Shown: positions 52,027 through 59,866 of the stretch, piece by piece | Layout of the letters: each line of letters opens with the position of its first letter | Position numbering within the stretch: position 1 is the first letter of the stretch | From: Pseudonocardia sp. HH130629-09 | GTDB lineage: Bacteria; Actinomycetota; Actinomycetes; Mycobacteriales; Pseudonocardiaceae | Assembly (NCBI RefSeq): GCF_001294645.1 | Contig: NZ_CP011868.1 | Coordinates: 4,960,001-5,024,000 of the forward strand | Length of the DNA: 64,000 nucleotides | Reading direction: 5' to 3' | Notes under the pieces: model-generated | Told to the model about the DNA's origin: nothing | The model's database searches: none | Seen by the model: the letters and a program-made list of their open reading frames with translations, nothing else | Translations under genes and position numbers: made by a program

Positions 52027-52830
52027 TCAGTCCCGGTCGGCGCGGTTCTGTTTGGCCAGCAGCTCACGGCGCTGGCGGGTCCGGTAGGAGTCTCCGGTCA
52101 AGGTCAGAACCTCGGCGTGGTGAACCAGACGGTCGATCATGGCTGCGGCGACGACATCGTCGGAGAAGGTCTCGCCCCAGCGTCCGAAGGGCAGGTTCGA
52201 GGTGACCATCACCGAGCCCTGCTCGTAGCGGGAGGCGATGAGCTGGAAGAACAGGTTCGCCGCGTCCTGGTCGAAGGGGATGTAGCCGACCTCGTCGATG
52301 ATGATCAGCTTGTAGCGGCGGATCTTCTTCAGCTCAGCCTCCAACCGTCCGGCCTGGTGGGCGTCAGTGAGGCGGGTGATCCAATTGTTCGCGGTGTCGA
52401 AGAGCACCGAGTAGCCGGCGTGGGCGGCTTTGACCCCGAGCCCGATCGCGAGATGGGTTTTCCCGAGCCCGGGTGGACCGAGCAGGATCACGTTCTCCGC
52501 CTTGGCCACGAACGTCCCGGTCGCCAAGTGCGCCAGCACATCTCGACGCAGCGAGGGCAGGTGGTCGAGGTTGAAGTCCTCGAGAGTCTTCACGGCTGGG
52601 AAGTGCGCGGTCCGGATCCGCATCGTGGTGCCGGCGGACTCGCGTTCGGCGACCTGGCGTTGCAGGACCGCAGCCAGGTACTCCTCGTGCGACCAGGTCT
52701 CGTCGCGGGCCTGCTCGGCGAGCTCAGCCCAGCAGCGCCCGATCGTCGGGGTCTTCAGCACCCGGGTCAGGTAGGCCAGCATCGAGGGCAACCCCTCGCT
52801 CGGCGCAGCCCCGGTCGTGGTGGCGGTCAT
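52027..52830 (-). CDS. istB: IS21 helper ATPase IstB, copy 2
   Basis: 267 residues, complete. Same AAA+ motifs as copy 1: ILLGPPGLGKTHLAIGLG, LIIIDEVGYIPFDQD, VMVTSNLPFGRWG. The core is nearly identical to copy 1, while the first 25 residues are shorter and different (MTATTTGAAPSEGLPSMLAY). It starts at ATG 52830, overlapping the istA stop. Because istA and one end are damaged, the element is probably immobile, though IstB could act in trans with copy 1. Confidence 0.95.
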   Translation of the reverse strand: MTATTTGAAPSEGLPSMLAYLTRVLKTPTIGRCWAELAEQARDETWSHEEYLAAVLQRQVAERESAGTTMRIRTAHFPAVKTLEDFNLDHLPSLRRDVLAHLATGTFVAKAENVILLGPPGLGKTHLAIGLGVKAAHAGYSVLFDTANNWITRLTDAHQAGRLEAELKKIRRYKLIIIDEVGYIPFDQDAANLFFQLIASRYEQGSVMVTSNLPFGRWGETFSDDVVAAAMIDRLVHHAEVLTLTGDSYRTRQRRELLAKQNRADRD

Positions 52831-53923
52831 GGGTTGCTCGCTTCCGCTGCGGGCGCGGCCGTGGGGTCGGCTGGGCCGGTGGGGGTGAAGTCGACGCCGA
52901 ACAGGGCGTCGTAGTCGGGCAGGGCTCGGATCGCGACGGCGTGGCCATCGTTGTGGCGGCGGGTCCCGGACTGCTGGGACCGCTGCTGGGCGCGGCGTTG
53001 CTCGGCCAGTGCGTGGCGCATGTCGGCGGCGGTGGCGACGTGGGCCGGGTCGGTGATCACCAGGTGGCGGCCCCAGCTGCGGTCGTGGCTGGCGACTCGC
53101 TCGTTGCCGCAGAACACCTCGACCGCGGTGGGTGATGCGACGACCTCGACGAAGCGGCCGATCATCCGCGGATCGACGGAATAGTCGTTGGTGTCGACGC
53201 GCACGTAGTAGTCACGGGCCAGCCGGATCCGGTGGGTCAGACCGACCTGTGGAGCCACCGGCGGCAGAACGATCATCGCCTGGCGGTCGACCTCGAGCAG
53301 ATCCACCGGCCGGCCATGGATGGCGCGGACGGTGCGCGTGTTCGCCCTGGTCACCAGCCACTCGGCGAGCTGGTCGTTGAAGTCGGCTGGAGAGGCGAAC
53401 TCGCGTCCGGGCAGGAACGAGGTCTCGAAGAACCCGTTGTTGCGCTCCACCATGCCCTTGAACTCGGGGTCCTTCGCCGGAGCCAGACGGATCCTCGTGG
53501 CCAGGGTTCCGGCGAACCCGGCGGCCGGGACCGAGACCTTCCCGGTGCCGCCGATCGCCGATTCCCGGTCCCAGACCAGCGTCTTCGGGACACGGCCCAG
53601 GGCAGCGATCAGCTGCCACATCCCGGACAGGATGTCACCGCCCTGGCGCGACGGGATCATCGTCGCCGACAGGAACCTCGAGAACGCCAAGGTCAGCACC
53701 AGCACCGGCAGGATCCGCGCCTGCCTGGCCGCGACCGGGATCAGGGTCTCGGGGAACCACAGGTCGCACTGGGCGATCTCGCCCGGCTCGTAGACGGTCC
53801 GGTCCGACGGATCGATCCCGACGTACTCGGGCCGGATCCGGGCCAACAGCTTCTTCAACGGCCCCTCGGAGTAGGGCCAGCCGATCTTCTGCGCGATCAC
53901 CGGCCCCGGCATCCTCGGCCACT
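52827..53923 (-). pseudogene. istA: IS21 transposase IstA, copy 2, N-terminus missing
   Basis: About 365 residues remain (MPGPVIAQKIGWPYSEGPLK... to the C-terminus). The catalytic core is present: EIAQCDLWFPETLIP, LVWDRESAIGG, DPEFKGMVERNNGFFETSFL. The first 70 or so residues with the DNA-binding helix-turn-helix were removed where MITE copy 7 now sits. The MITE supplies a chance start (MKKAQ), so a shortened protein could be made but should not bind the IS ends. Confidence 0.88.
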
Positions 53924-54088
53924 GAGCCTTTTTCAACCTGCCGTTCCGGCAGCTCAGGGGCCTGGTTGTGTGGGTGCAGACGCCGAGCTAGCGAGCCGGT
54001 GACCTGTGCAGCTGTGGTCAGAGCAGTTGCGCTGCAACCTTCGCGATCTCCTGACGCAGAAGCTCGCTGGTCAGGTTGAAAAAGGCTC
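53924..54088 (-). mobile_element. 165-bp MITE, copy 7, inverted orientation
   Basis: Full copy in the opposite orientation to all others; ACT/ACT flanks (53921-53923, 54089-54091). Left flank is istA, right flank an IS630 remnant, so the flanks were not originally continuous. It shares the internal GGCTCGCTAGC variant with copy 6. Confidence 0.95.
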
Positions 54089-54091
54089 ACT

Positions 54092-54485
54092 GTGTTCGGC
54101 GTTTCGGCAGAACCTCGTCGAGGTGCGGATGTGGGAAGAGGATGTCTACCCTGGCATTCGGGCCGAGGCCCACAGTCGGGGAGCTGAGATCCTCTTCCTG
54201 GACGAGATGCGACCGGACATAGATGCCCGCATCGACGGGCCTGGTAAGAACGGCACAATCTTCGCAGCGCTCACGCTCCGTCGTAAGCAGAGTTTTCGGC
54301 TCTCGCCACGGCCAGCCACTCCCAAGGATTTCATCGATTTCTGCCGCGGAGTAGCCGAGGATTATGCTGGTCCCCTCATTCTGATCACGAACGTGTCTGC
54401 ACTGCACGCCGCGGCGGAAGTGGCTAGGTTTACTCGAGCGCATCAGGACAAGATTAAGTTTGTCTATTTCCCCCACTACGGTTGA
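54092..54485 (+). pseudogene. IS630-family transposase, decayed C-terminal part
   Basis: About 130 residues after the MITE: MWEEDVYPGIRAEAHSRGAE, ILFLDEMRPDIDARIDG (second-Asp region, normally WGDETG), TIFAALTLRRKQSFRL, GPLILITNVSALHAAAEVAR (normally ILDNLRVHH, third acidic region lost), IKFVYFPHYG (normally LPPYSPELNP). Loss of the catalytic Asp in the DN motif and of the C-terminus shows that it is dead. The base composition is less GC-rich than the chromosome. Confidence 0.75.
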
Positions 54486-55870
54486 TCTGACGGCACGCAC
54501 GCAGGTGGTCGCACTAGTCCACCTGGATGCCGATCCGGAAGTAGTGCCCGACCGGGACCAAATAGCTTCTCCCGAAACGTTCCCGGCGTGTACTCGGTTT
54601 GATAGCGGCCCCGACGCTGCAACTCTGGAACAACCATGTCAATGAAATCGGTGAACGTTTCCGGTGTGAGAAATTGAATAATGTTGAATCCGTCAAGACC
54701 GATCTCATCGATCCACTCCTCCATCTGATCGGCAACCTGGACGGGAGTCCCAATTGCTAGCAATGTGGTCTCGCCAAGCTGGGTCATGCTATCGACGATG
54801 TCGCCAACAGTGACGGGACGTTGCACATCGCTGGTAAATAGGGCAGCCCCACCCTGACCATGATCCGTGTCCCGATAAGTCACGACGTCTGATCGGGACA
54901 TCGCAGCCAAGTCGAATCCAGTTGTCCCACAGTACTGAGCCAGCATGCCGTCGACGTTCACCCACCGCTGGAGTTCCTCTCGCTTGCGGCAGACGGCCGT
55001 CTCATCTTCGGCCACGATGACGGACAAGCTGGTGAGAATCTTGACATCGTCTGGGGCACGTCCAGCCGCCGAAGCTTGCGTACGGACGTCATCAGCACTG
55101 CGCCGCAACGAAGCTGGGACTACCCCGCTGAGAAACACACACTCGGCGTGCCTGGCCGCGAACTTGCGGCCACGAGCCGAGTTACCTGCCTGGTAGATCA
55201 CCGGTGTTCGCTGTGGCGATGGTTCACATAGATGGGGGCCGGCTACGGAGAAAAAATCGCCGCGATGATCGATCGGGTGCACCTTCGCCGGATCAGCGTA
55301 CCTTTGTGTCGTCCCGTCGACGGAAACCGCATCCTCCTCCCAGCTAGCTTCCCAGAGCTGGTAGCACACGTCGAGGTACTCGTCGGCCCTGTCGTAGCGC
55401 TCGTCATGCAGCACCATTCGCTCCCAACCGAAGTTCTTGGCTGCGTTCGGTAGGTACGATGTAACGACGTTCCACCCGACCCGACCCTGAGTGAGGTGGT
55501 CCAAGGTGGAGAAGCGACGGGCATGGCCGAACGGCGACTCATAGCTTGTCGACACCGATACGGCGAACGACAGGTTCGTCGTGCCCACCGCCATGGCTGG
55601 TACGACCAGCGCGGGATCGTTTGCTGGAATTTGAGCACCAGCCGCTACAGCGGCGTCCGGGCTGCTTCGGAACGTGTCGTAGACGCCCAAGACATCGGCG
55701 ATGAACAACGCATCGAGACGACCCCGCTCAAGGAGCGCCGCAAGCTCAATCCAGTATTCTAGCCCGGTGTAGCCGCGTCGTCGGTCCCGGGGATGTGCCC
55801 AAAGGCCGTGCGCCATGTGCGCCAGGCAATTCATCTCGAATCCATTAACGATGATCCGGCCACTCATCAT
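54476..55870 (-). CDS. Flavin-dependent monooxygenase of the NtaA/SnaA/DszA family
   Basis: 464 residues from the ATG at 55870 (MMSGRIIVNGFEMNCLAHMA). A bacterial luciferase-like TIM barrel of the two-component FMNH2-dependent class, which oxidises nitrilotriacetate, sulfones or similar compounds. Family marks are HGLWAHPRDRR, YWIELAALLERGRLDALFIA, VSVSTSYESPFGHARRFSTL, GRVGWNVVTSYLPNAAKNFG, PVIYQAGNSARGRKFAARHA and IVQFLTPETF-type (here IIQFLTPETFTDFIDMVVPE). Lower GC than the surrounding chromosome suggests transfer. Its ATG overlaps the stop of a truncated transporter gene (ATGA). A flavin reductase partner is not present. Confidence 0.9.
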   Translation of the reverse strand: MMSGRIIVNGFEMNCLAHMAHGLWAHPRDRRRGYTGLEYWIELAALLERGRLDALFIADVLGVYDTFRSSPDAAVAAGAQIPANDPALVVPAMAVGTTNLSFAVSVSTSYESPFGHARRFSTLDHLTQGRVGWNVVTSYLPNAAKNFGWERMVLHDERYDRADEYLDVCYQLWEASWEEDAVSVDGTTQRYADPAKVHPIDHRGDFFSVAGPHLCEPSPQRTPVIYQAGNSARGRKFAARHAECVFLSGVVPASLRRSADDVRTQASAAGRAPDDVKILTSLSVIVAEDETAVCRKREELQRWVNVDGMLAQYCGTTGFDLAAMSRSDVVTYRDTDHGQGGAALFTSDVQRPVTVGDIVDSMTQLGETTLLAIGTPVQVADQMEEWIDEIGLDGFNIIQFLTPETFTDFIDMVVPELQRRGRYQTEYTPGTFREKLFGPGRALLPDRHPGGLVRPPACVPSDQP

Positions 55871-56005
55871 GTCTCCTCTGTTGAGTTGCAATTGTAAGGC
55901 GTGTCTGATTCCAGGCGCTTATAGCCAGCGTCGGAGTCGGTGTCGCTCGTTGACCTCCGAAGCAATGCGACTGACAGGAATCCTGAGACGACGACGAGTA
56001 GAGCC
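55867..56005 (-). pseudogene. C-terminal end of a membrane transporter
   Basis: 46 codons survive after MITE copy 8: a final membrane helix (ALLVVVSGFLSVALLRR) and a polar tail (STSDTDSDAGYKRLESDTPY...). The stop overlaps the monooxygenase ATG. This looks like the last helix of an MFS-type permease that would have supplied the monooxygenase substrate; the rest is absent. Confidence 0.55.
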
Positions 56006-56008
56006 ACT

Positions 56009-56173
56009 GAGCCTTTTTCAACCTGACCAGCGAGCTTCTGCGTCAGGAGATCGCGAAGGTTGCAGCGCAACTGCTCTGACCACAGCTGCACAGGTCACCG
56101 GCTCGCCAGCTCGGCGTCTGCACCCACACAACCAGGCCCCTGAGCTGCCGGAACGGCAGGTTGAAAAAGGCTC
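56009..56173 (+). mobile_element. 165-bp MITE, copy 8
   Basis: Full copy, perfect ACT/ACT flanks (56006-56008, 56174-56176). Separates the truncated transporter from a small open frame on the same strand. Confidence 0.96.
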
Positions 56174-56339
56174 ACTGCTCGTCGGTCAGCGACGACGCCA
56201 GGGCCGCCTCGCGCGCCTCCTGCTCGGCGAGGGCGTGCTGACGGACGAAGGCCAGCAGGTGCGACAGTGCAGCGTCCCGGTCCAGGTCCGACAGCCCCAG
56301 GCCGTCGAAGGCGTGCAGCTCGTACTCGTACTTCGCCAT
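56172..56339 (-). CDS. Small hypothetical protein, stop codon supplied by the MITE
   Basis: 55 residues from ATG 56339: MAKYEYELHAFDGLGLSDLD, RDAALSHLLAFVRQHALAEQ, EAREAALASSLTDEQ. Helical and charged, no family recognised. The stop TGA is formed by the last bases of MITE copy 8, so the original C-terminus was longer and is lost. It overlaps, on the other strand, the region before the VOC remnant, so only one of the two can be fully real. Confidence 0.4.
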   Translation of the reverse strand: MAKYEYELHAFDGLGLSDLDRDAALSHLLAFVRQHALAEQEAREAALASSLTDEQ

Positions 56340-56394
56340 CTGGCCGGACCGAGCGACGGCCGGTGCGTGGAGACGGCCGCAGCCCTGGAGACGC

Positions 56395-56611
56395 TCCCGG
56401 ACGACCAGCGCGAGGTCCACGCGGCCGGGCAGATCCTCGCGTTGACCGTCGACGACCTGGAGGGCGAGCCGGCACGCCTCGTCGAGGAGGGGTCGCCATC
56501 ACCATGCCGCTGACCACCGAGGAGTGGGGCGAGCGAGCCTTCCAGGTCCGCGACCCCAACGGCGTCGTCGTCCAGCTCATCGATTGGAAGGGGGCGATCG
56601 CTCCCCGGTAG
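56395..56611 (+). pseudogene. VOC (glyoxalase-fold) protein remnant with a frameshift
   Basis: Two adjoining frames give one typical VOC C-terminus: DDQREVHAAGQILALTVDDL then EGEPARLVEEG in the first frame, then VAITMPLTTEEWGERAFQVR then DPNGVVVQLIDW in the second. The frame changes near 56490. The DPNGVVVQL motif with its metal-binding Glu/Gln position is characteristic. The N-terminal half is not recognisable. Confidence 0.65.
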
Positions 56612-56721
56612 CGGATCGCCACCGGCTGCCCGACGGACCCGTGGTCGGAGCCACCGGGGCACGGGCGACCCGCCGGGGTGGTGGGGTGCGACGACAGGGT
56701 GTGATGCGGGATCCTGGAGGA

Positions 56722-57054
56722 ATGAGTGAGAACCCGGTAGCGCTCGAACTGGACGACGCGGGACTGGCCGGTGGCCTCCCCCGCCCGGCACACCAGCTCG
56801 ACGGGATCCAGGACGTACCGTTCCGCCCGGTCCAGTTCCGCGACAACGACCTCCCGACCGCGCTGGAACGTGCCGCGCAGTGGCTGCGCGAGACCGAGAC
56901 CTGGCTGGGCGAGCCGGTGGACGTGATCGCCATCCACCTCGACTACAACGAGGCCTCGGAGGCCGCGTACTACGAGCTCAAGCTGCTCTGCAACGAGGAG
57001 GACCTCGCCGGCGCACCCATCGCGGTGCGGCAGCGGGCCGCCACCGGCGCCTGA
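56722..57054 (+). CDS. Conserved hypothetical protein
   Basis: 110 residues, ATG 56722 with GGAGG at 56716-56720. Acidic and soluble: MSENPVALELDDAGLAGGLP... DVPFRPVQFRDNDLPTALER, AAQWLRETETWLGEPVDVIA, IHLDYNEASEAAYYELKLLC. No motif recognised. Monocistronic, ending in a very strong terminator. Confidence 0.75.
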   Translation: MSENPVALELDDAGLAGGLPRPAHQLDGIQDVPFRPVQFRDNDLPTALERAAQWLRETETWLGEPVDVIAIHLDYNEASEAAYYELKLLCNEEDLAGAPIAVRQRAATGA

Positions 57055-57062
57055 TCCCCCGA

Positions 57063-57103
57063 CGACGGGTCGTCGCCCTGGTCCCCGGGGCGACGACCCG
57101 TCG
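57063..57103 (+). terminator. Strong hairpin terminator
   Basis: Perfect 16-bp stem CGACGGGTCGTCGCCC / GGGCGACGACCCGTCG with a 9-nt loop, starting 8 bp after the stop at 57054. Confidence 0.9.
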
Positions 57104-57179
57104 GTGACGAGGGTCACGATCGGCACCATGATCAGCAGGTCACGGACCCGGGATCGTCGCCTCCGGGCCCGCCGGGAGG

Positions 57180-57395
57180 AACGGGTGTTTGGCCCACACC
57201 GCGTGCTGCGGTAGCGTTCCTCTCGGTCACCGTAGTTCTGAGTTTCGTGTTTCGCACGCGTCCGCAGAATGATGATGCGGGCGGATCCGCTGTCTTTGGT
57301 GTAGCTGAAGCTGGCTGCCGTCTGGGAATTCCTCTGACCCGGGCAGCCGCACGACGTGGTTGTTCCGTCCGAAAGCTGCATGACAAGGAGTCACC
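57180..57395 (+). promoter_or_regulatory. Promoter and long 5' leader of cspA
   Basis: About 290 bases lie between the terminator and cspA with no gene. A candidate promoter is TTGGCC (57188) and TAGCGT (about 57212), leaving a leader of about 175 nt, which would be in line with cold-shock genes regulated through their leader RNA. A GGAG lies 7-10 nt before the ATG. Confidence 0.5.
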
Positions 57396-57599
57396 ATGAC
57401 CAACGGAACCGTGAAGTGGTTCAACGCCGAGAAGGGCTTCGGCTTCATCGCTCCCGAGGACGGCGGCGCTGACGTGTTCGTCCACTACTCGGCGATCGAG
57501 GGCAGCGGCTTCAAGGAGCTGCAGGAGAACCAGGCCGTGTCCTACGAGGTCACGCAGGGCGCCAAGGGCCCGCAGGCCTCCTCGGTGTCCCCTCGCTGA
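57396..57599 (+). CDS. cspA: Cold-shock protein CspA
   Basis: 67 residues, complete OB-fold cold-shock domain: GTVKWFNAEKGFGFIAPEDG contains RNP1 (KGFGFI), followed by RNP2 (VFVHYSAI). It acts as an RNA chaperone. The mycobacterial homologue (Rv3648c) lies between topA and the helicase of the tad region. Here it keeps the ancestral orientation relative to ssd-tadA, while topA and the helicase are reversed, which supports a large inversion. Confidence 0.97.
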   Translation: MTNGTVKWFNAEKGFGFIAPEDGGADVFVHYSAIEGSGFKELQENQAVSYEVTQGAKGPQASSVSPR

Positions 57600-57607
57600 G
57601 ACACCCC

Positions 57608-57627
57608 GCCCGGCCGTAGCGCCGGGC
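57608..57627 (+). terminator. Short hairpin after cspA
   Basis: Seven-base stem GCCCGGC / GCCGGGC with a 6-nt loop, 9 bp past the cspA stop. Confidence 0.6.
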
Positions 57628-57812
57628 AGTAGTTCCTCCGTCCGACGGCGGCGTCCCCACTGGGGGTGCCGCCATCGGCGTCTTCCGGGTCGTTGGCACC
57701 CGGTCGCCGTCCGTCGGTCCGCGCTGATCGAGGCCGGCTTCCCGGGTACGACGGCATCGAGGCCCGCGGGCGCCGGATACTCGGTGACACGTGCCCGGAC
57801 TAGCGTGGCGCG

Positions 57813-58391
57813 GTGCCCCTCGTCGTCGCTCCGGCCGCCTCCTTCGACGCCCTCGCGACCCTGCTGGGCCCGAAGCGTTCCCCCGACGCGTCGGTCTGCT
57901 GGTGCCTCTCGCACCGGCTGCCCGCGGCGCGGAACCGGGCCCTGACCGGCCGGGCCCGGGGCGAGTACGTCCGGGAGCTGACGACCCGCGCGGTCGCACC
58001 CGGCGTCGTCGCCCACGACGACGGCGAACCGGTCGGCTGGGCCGCCGTGGCCCCACGCGCGGAGCTGCCGTTCGCCCGCTCCCGCACCATCCCGCGCGTC
58101 GACGATCTCCCGGTCTGGTCGGTGTGGTGCTTCCGGGTCCGTGCCGGCCACCGGGGCCGCGGCATCGAGCACGCCCTGCTCGCCGGTGCCGTCGGGTACG
58201 CCCGCGACCAGGGAGCACCGGCCGTCGAGGGCTACCCGGTGGACGACCGGGGAGCCCGGGTCGACCTGACGATGGCCTACGTCGGCACCCGCGCGTTGTT
58301 CGAGGCGGGCGGGTTCACGGTCGCCGCGAAGACCACCGGGGTGTCCGGCGGGTTCCCGCGGGTGTTCATGCGCCGGTCGACGTCCGGCTGA
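57813..58391 (+). CDS. GNAT-family N-acetyltransferase
   Basis: 192 residues. Acetyl-CoA-dependent acyltransferase fold: GEPVGWAAVAPRAEL (motif D/A beginning), SVWCFRVRAGHRGRGIEHAL with the pyrophosphate-binding R/QxxGxG/A loop (VRAGHRGRG), and a C-terminal RALFEAGGFTVAAKTTG. An N-terminal CWCLSHRLPAAR segment is common in this actinobacterial subgroup. The substrate is unknown. It converges on lnt and overlaps its end by 26 bp. Confidence 0.88.
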   Translation: MPLVVAPAASFDALATLLGPKRSPDASVCWCLSHRLPAARNRALTGRARGEYVRELTTRAVAPGVVAHDDGEPVGWAAVAPRAELPFARSRTIPRVDDLPVWSVWCFRVRAGHRGRGIEHALLAGAVGYARDQGAPAVEGYPVDDRGARVDLTMAYVGTRALFEAGGFTVAAKTTGVSGGFPRVFMRRSTSG

Positions 58392-59862
58392 GCTCCCGGC
58401 GGCGCAGCAGGTACCCGGCCGCGGCGGCGAGCAGCCCGGCGAGCGCCAGACCGTGCTCGAACCAGGCGCCCCAGCGGGTCGCGAACGTCAGCTCGGTGCG
58501 CAGCGGCACCTGCTCGACCAGGGTGTCGGCGGTGTAGAGCCCGGTCCGGGCGACGACGGAGCCGTCCGGCCGGATCACCGCGCTCGCCCCGGACAGCGCC
58601 GCGACGACCGCGGCCCGGCCGTGCTCGACGGCCCGCAGCCGCGACATCGCGAGGTGCTGCCACGTCATCTCACCCCGCCCGTACCAGGCGTTGTTGGTCG
58701 GGATCACCAGCAGCGAACCGCCGTCGGCGACGCCGTCGCGCAGCACGTGGTCGTAGGCGGTCTCGTAGCAGATCGCCGTGGCCACCCGGGTGCCCGCGAC
58801 GGGCAGGACCCCGGGCGCCGTACCCGGGGTGAAGTCGGCCAGCGCGACGAACGGGGTCAGGTACTGCGTGACCGCCCGCAGCGGGATGCGCTCGCCGAAC
58901 GGCACGAGCTCCTGCTTCGCGTAGCGCTCCCCCGCCCCGGTCCCCGGGTTCCAGACGACCACGGCGTTCTCGGTGTCGGTCGCACCCGCCTCGTAGTTGG
59001 CGCCGATCAGGAACGGAACGCCGAGCGCGTCGACGGCCCGGTCGACCGCCGGGTCGACGCCGTCGGTCGACAGCGAGCTCTCCGGCCACACGACGAGGTC
59101 CGGCCGCGCGACCGCTCCGGACCGGACCCGGTCGGCCAGCACGGAGGTCTCGGCGAGGCTGTTCGCGCGCAGGGTCCGACCGGCCGAGAACAGGCCGAGC
59201 CCGATGTCGGGGGCGTTGCCCTGCACGACCGCGACGGTCCGGTTGCCGTCCTGGGCGTCGACGGGCGGGGTCGGCACCGCGAGCAGCACGAGCACGATCG
59301 CCACGACCGGGACGAGGCCGACGACCCGGCGGGGGCGCTGCAGGAACGCCGCCACGCAGAATCCGGCCGCGACCACCGCGACCGACACCAGCGGGGCCCC
59401 ACCGCTCGCGGCCAGCGGCAGGAACGGGCCCTCGACCTGCCCGAACGCGACCCGGCCCCAGGGGAAACCGTTCAGCGGGAACCTGCTCTGCAGCCACTCC
59501 TGCGCGGCGAACGCGAGCGCACCCCACACCGGTGCGGCGGGCAACCGGGCGGCGAGGGCCACGAGTGCGCCGCCGAGCGCCGGGAACCCCGCCATCACCA
59601 GCGACAGGCCGACCCACGGGAACGGCCCGTAGTCGCGGCCCAGGAAGTCCTGGATCCACATCAGGTGCGCCAGGTAGAACGCGAACCCGAACACCGCACC
59701 GAGCCACGCGGCGCGGCGCACCCGGACCCCGGACAGGGCCCACCAGAGCAGCGCGAACGCCACGATCGCGGTCCACCACACGGTGCGCGGCGGGAACGCC
59801 AGGTGCAGCAGCACCCCGCCGACGACGACCGCCGCGATCCGCGGCGCGAGTGCCTTCACCAC
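58366..59862 (-). CDS. lnt: Apolipoprotein N-acyltransferase
   Basis: 498 residues. It adds the third acyl chain to the N-terminal Cys of lipoproteins at the outer face of the membrane. N-terminal block of about six membrane helices, then a nitrilase-type (carbon-nitrogen hydrolase) domain with Glu in VVWPESSLSTDG, Lys in YAKQELVPFGERIPL and the nucleophile Cys in VATAICYETAYDH. The last helix (LALAGLLAAAAGYLL) anchors the C-terminus. In actinobacteria lnt often lies next to a polyprenol-phosphate mannosyltransferase; here an MptB-like gene is 4 bp upstream. Confidence 0.95.
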   Translation of the reverse strand: MVKALAPRIAAVVVGGVLLHLAFPPRTVWWTAIVAFALLWWALSGVRVRRAAWLGAVFGFAFYLAHLMWIQDFLGRDYGPFPWVGLSLVMAGFPALGGALVALAARLPAAPVWGALAFAAQEWLQSRFPLNGFPWGRVAFGQVEGPFLPLAASGGAPLVSVAVVAAGFCVAAFLQRPRRVVGLVPVVAIVLVLLAVPTPPVDAQDGNRTVAVVQGNAPDIGLGLFSAGRTLRANSLAETSVLADRVRSGAVARPDLVVWPESSLSTDGVDPAVDRAVDALGVPFLIGANYEAGATDTENAVVVWNPGTGAGERYAKQELVPFGERIPLRAVTQYLTPFVALADFTPGTAPGVLPVAGTRVATAICYETAYDHVLRDGVADGGSLLVIPTNNAWYGRGEMTWQHLAMSRLRAVEHGRAAVVAALSGASAVIRPDGSVVARTGLYTADTLVEQVPLRTELTFATRWGAWFEHGLALAGLLAAAAGYLLRRRELSRTSTGA

Positions 59863-59866
59863 GGGG

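Larger units (their letters stand above)
51963..53923 (-). mobile_element. IS21-family element, copy 2 (truncated)
   Basis: The left end TGTCAACGGATCCTGAAGAC is inserted in a MITE. The right end is missing: istA is cut at 53923 by MITE copy 7. It is similar to, but distinct from, copy 1. Confidence 0.92.

Noticed and set aside
54514..54753. Alternative C-terminus of the monooxygenase by frameshift (…GHYFRIGIQVD)
   Set aside because: The main frame ends with FGPGRALLPDRHPGG, which fits the family C-terminus, so no frameshift is needed.
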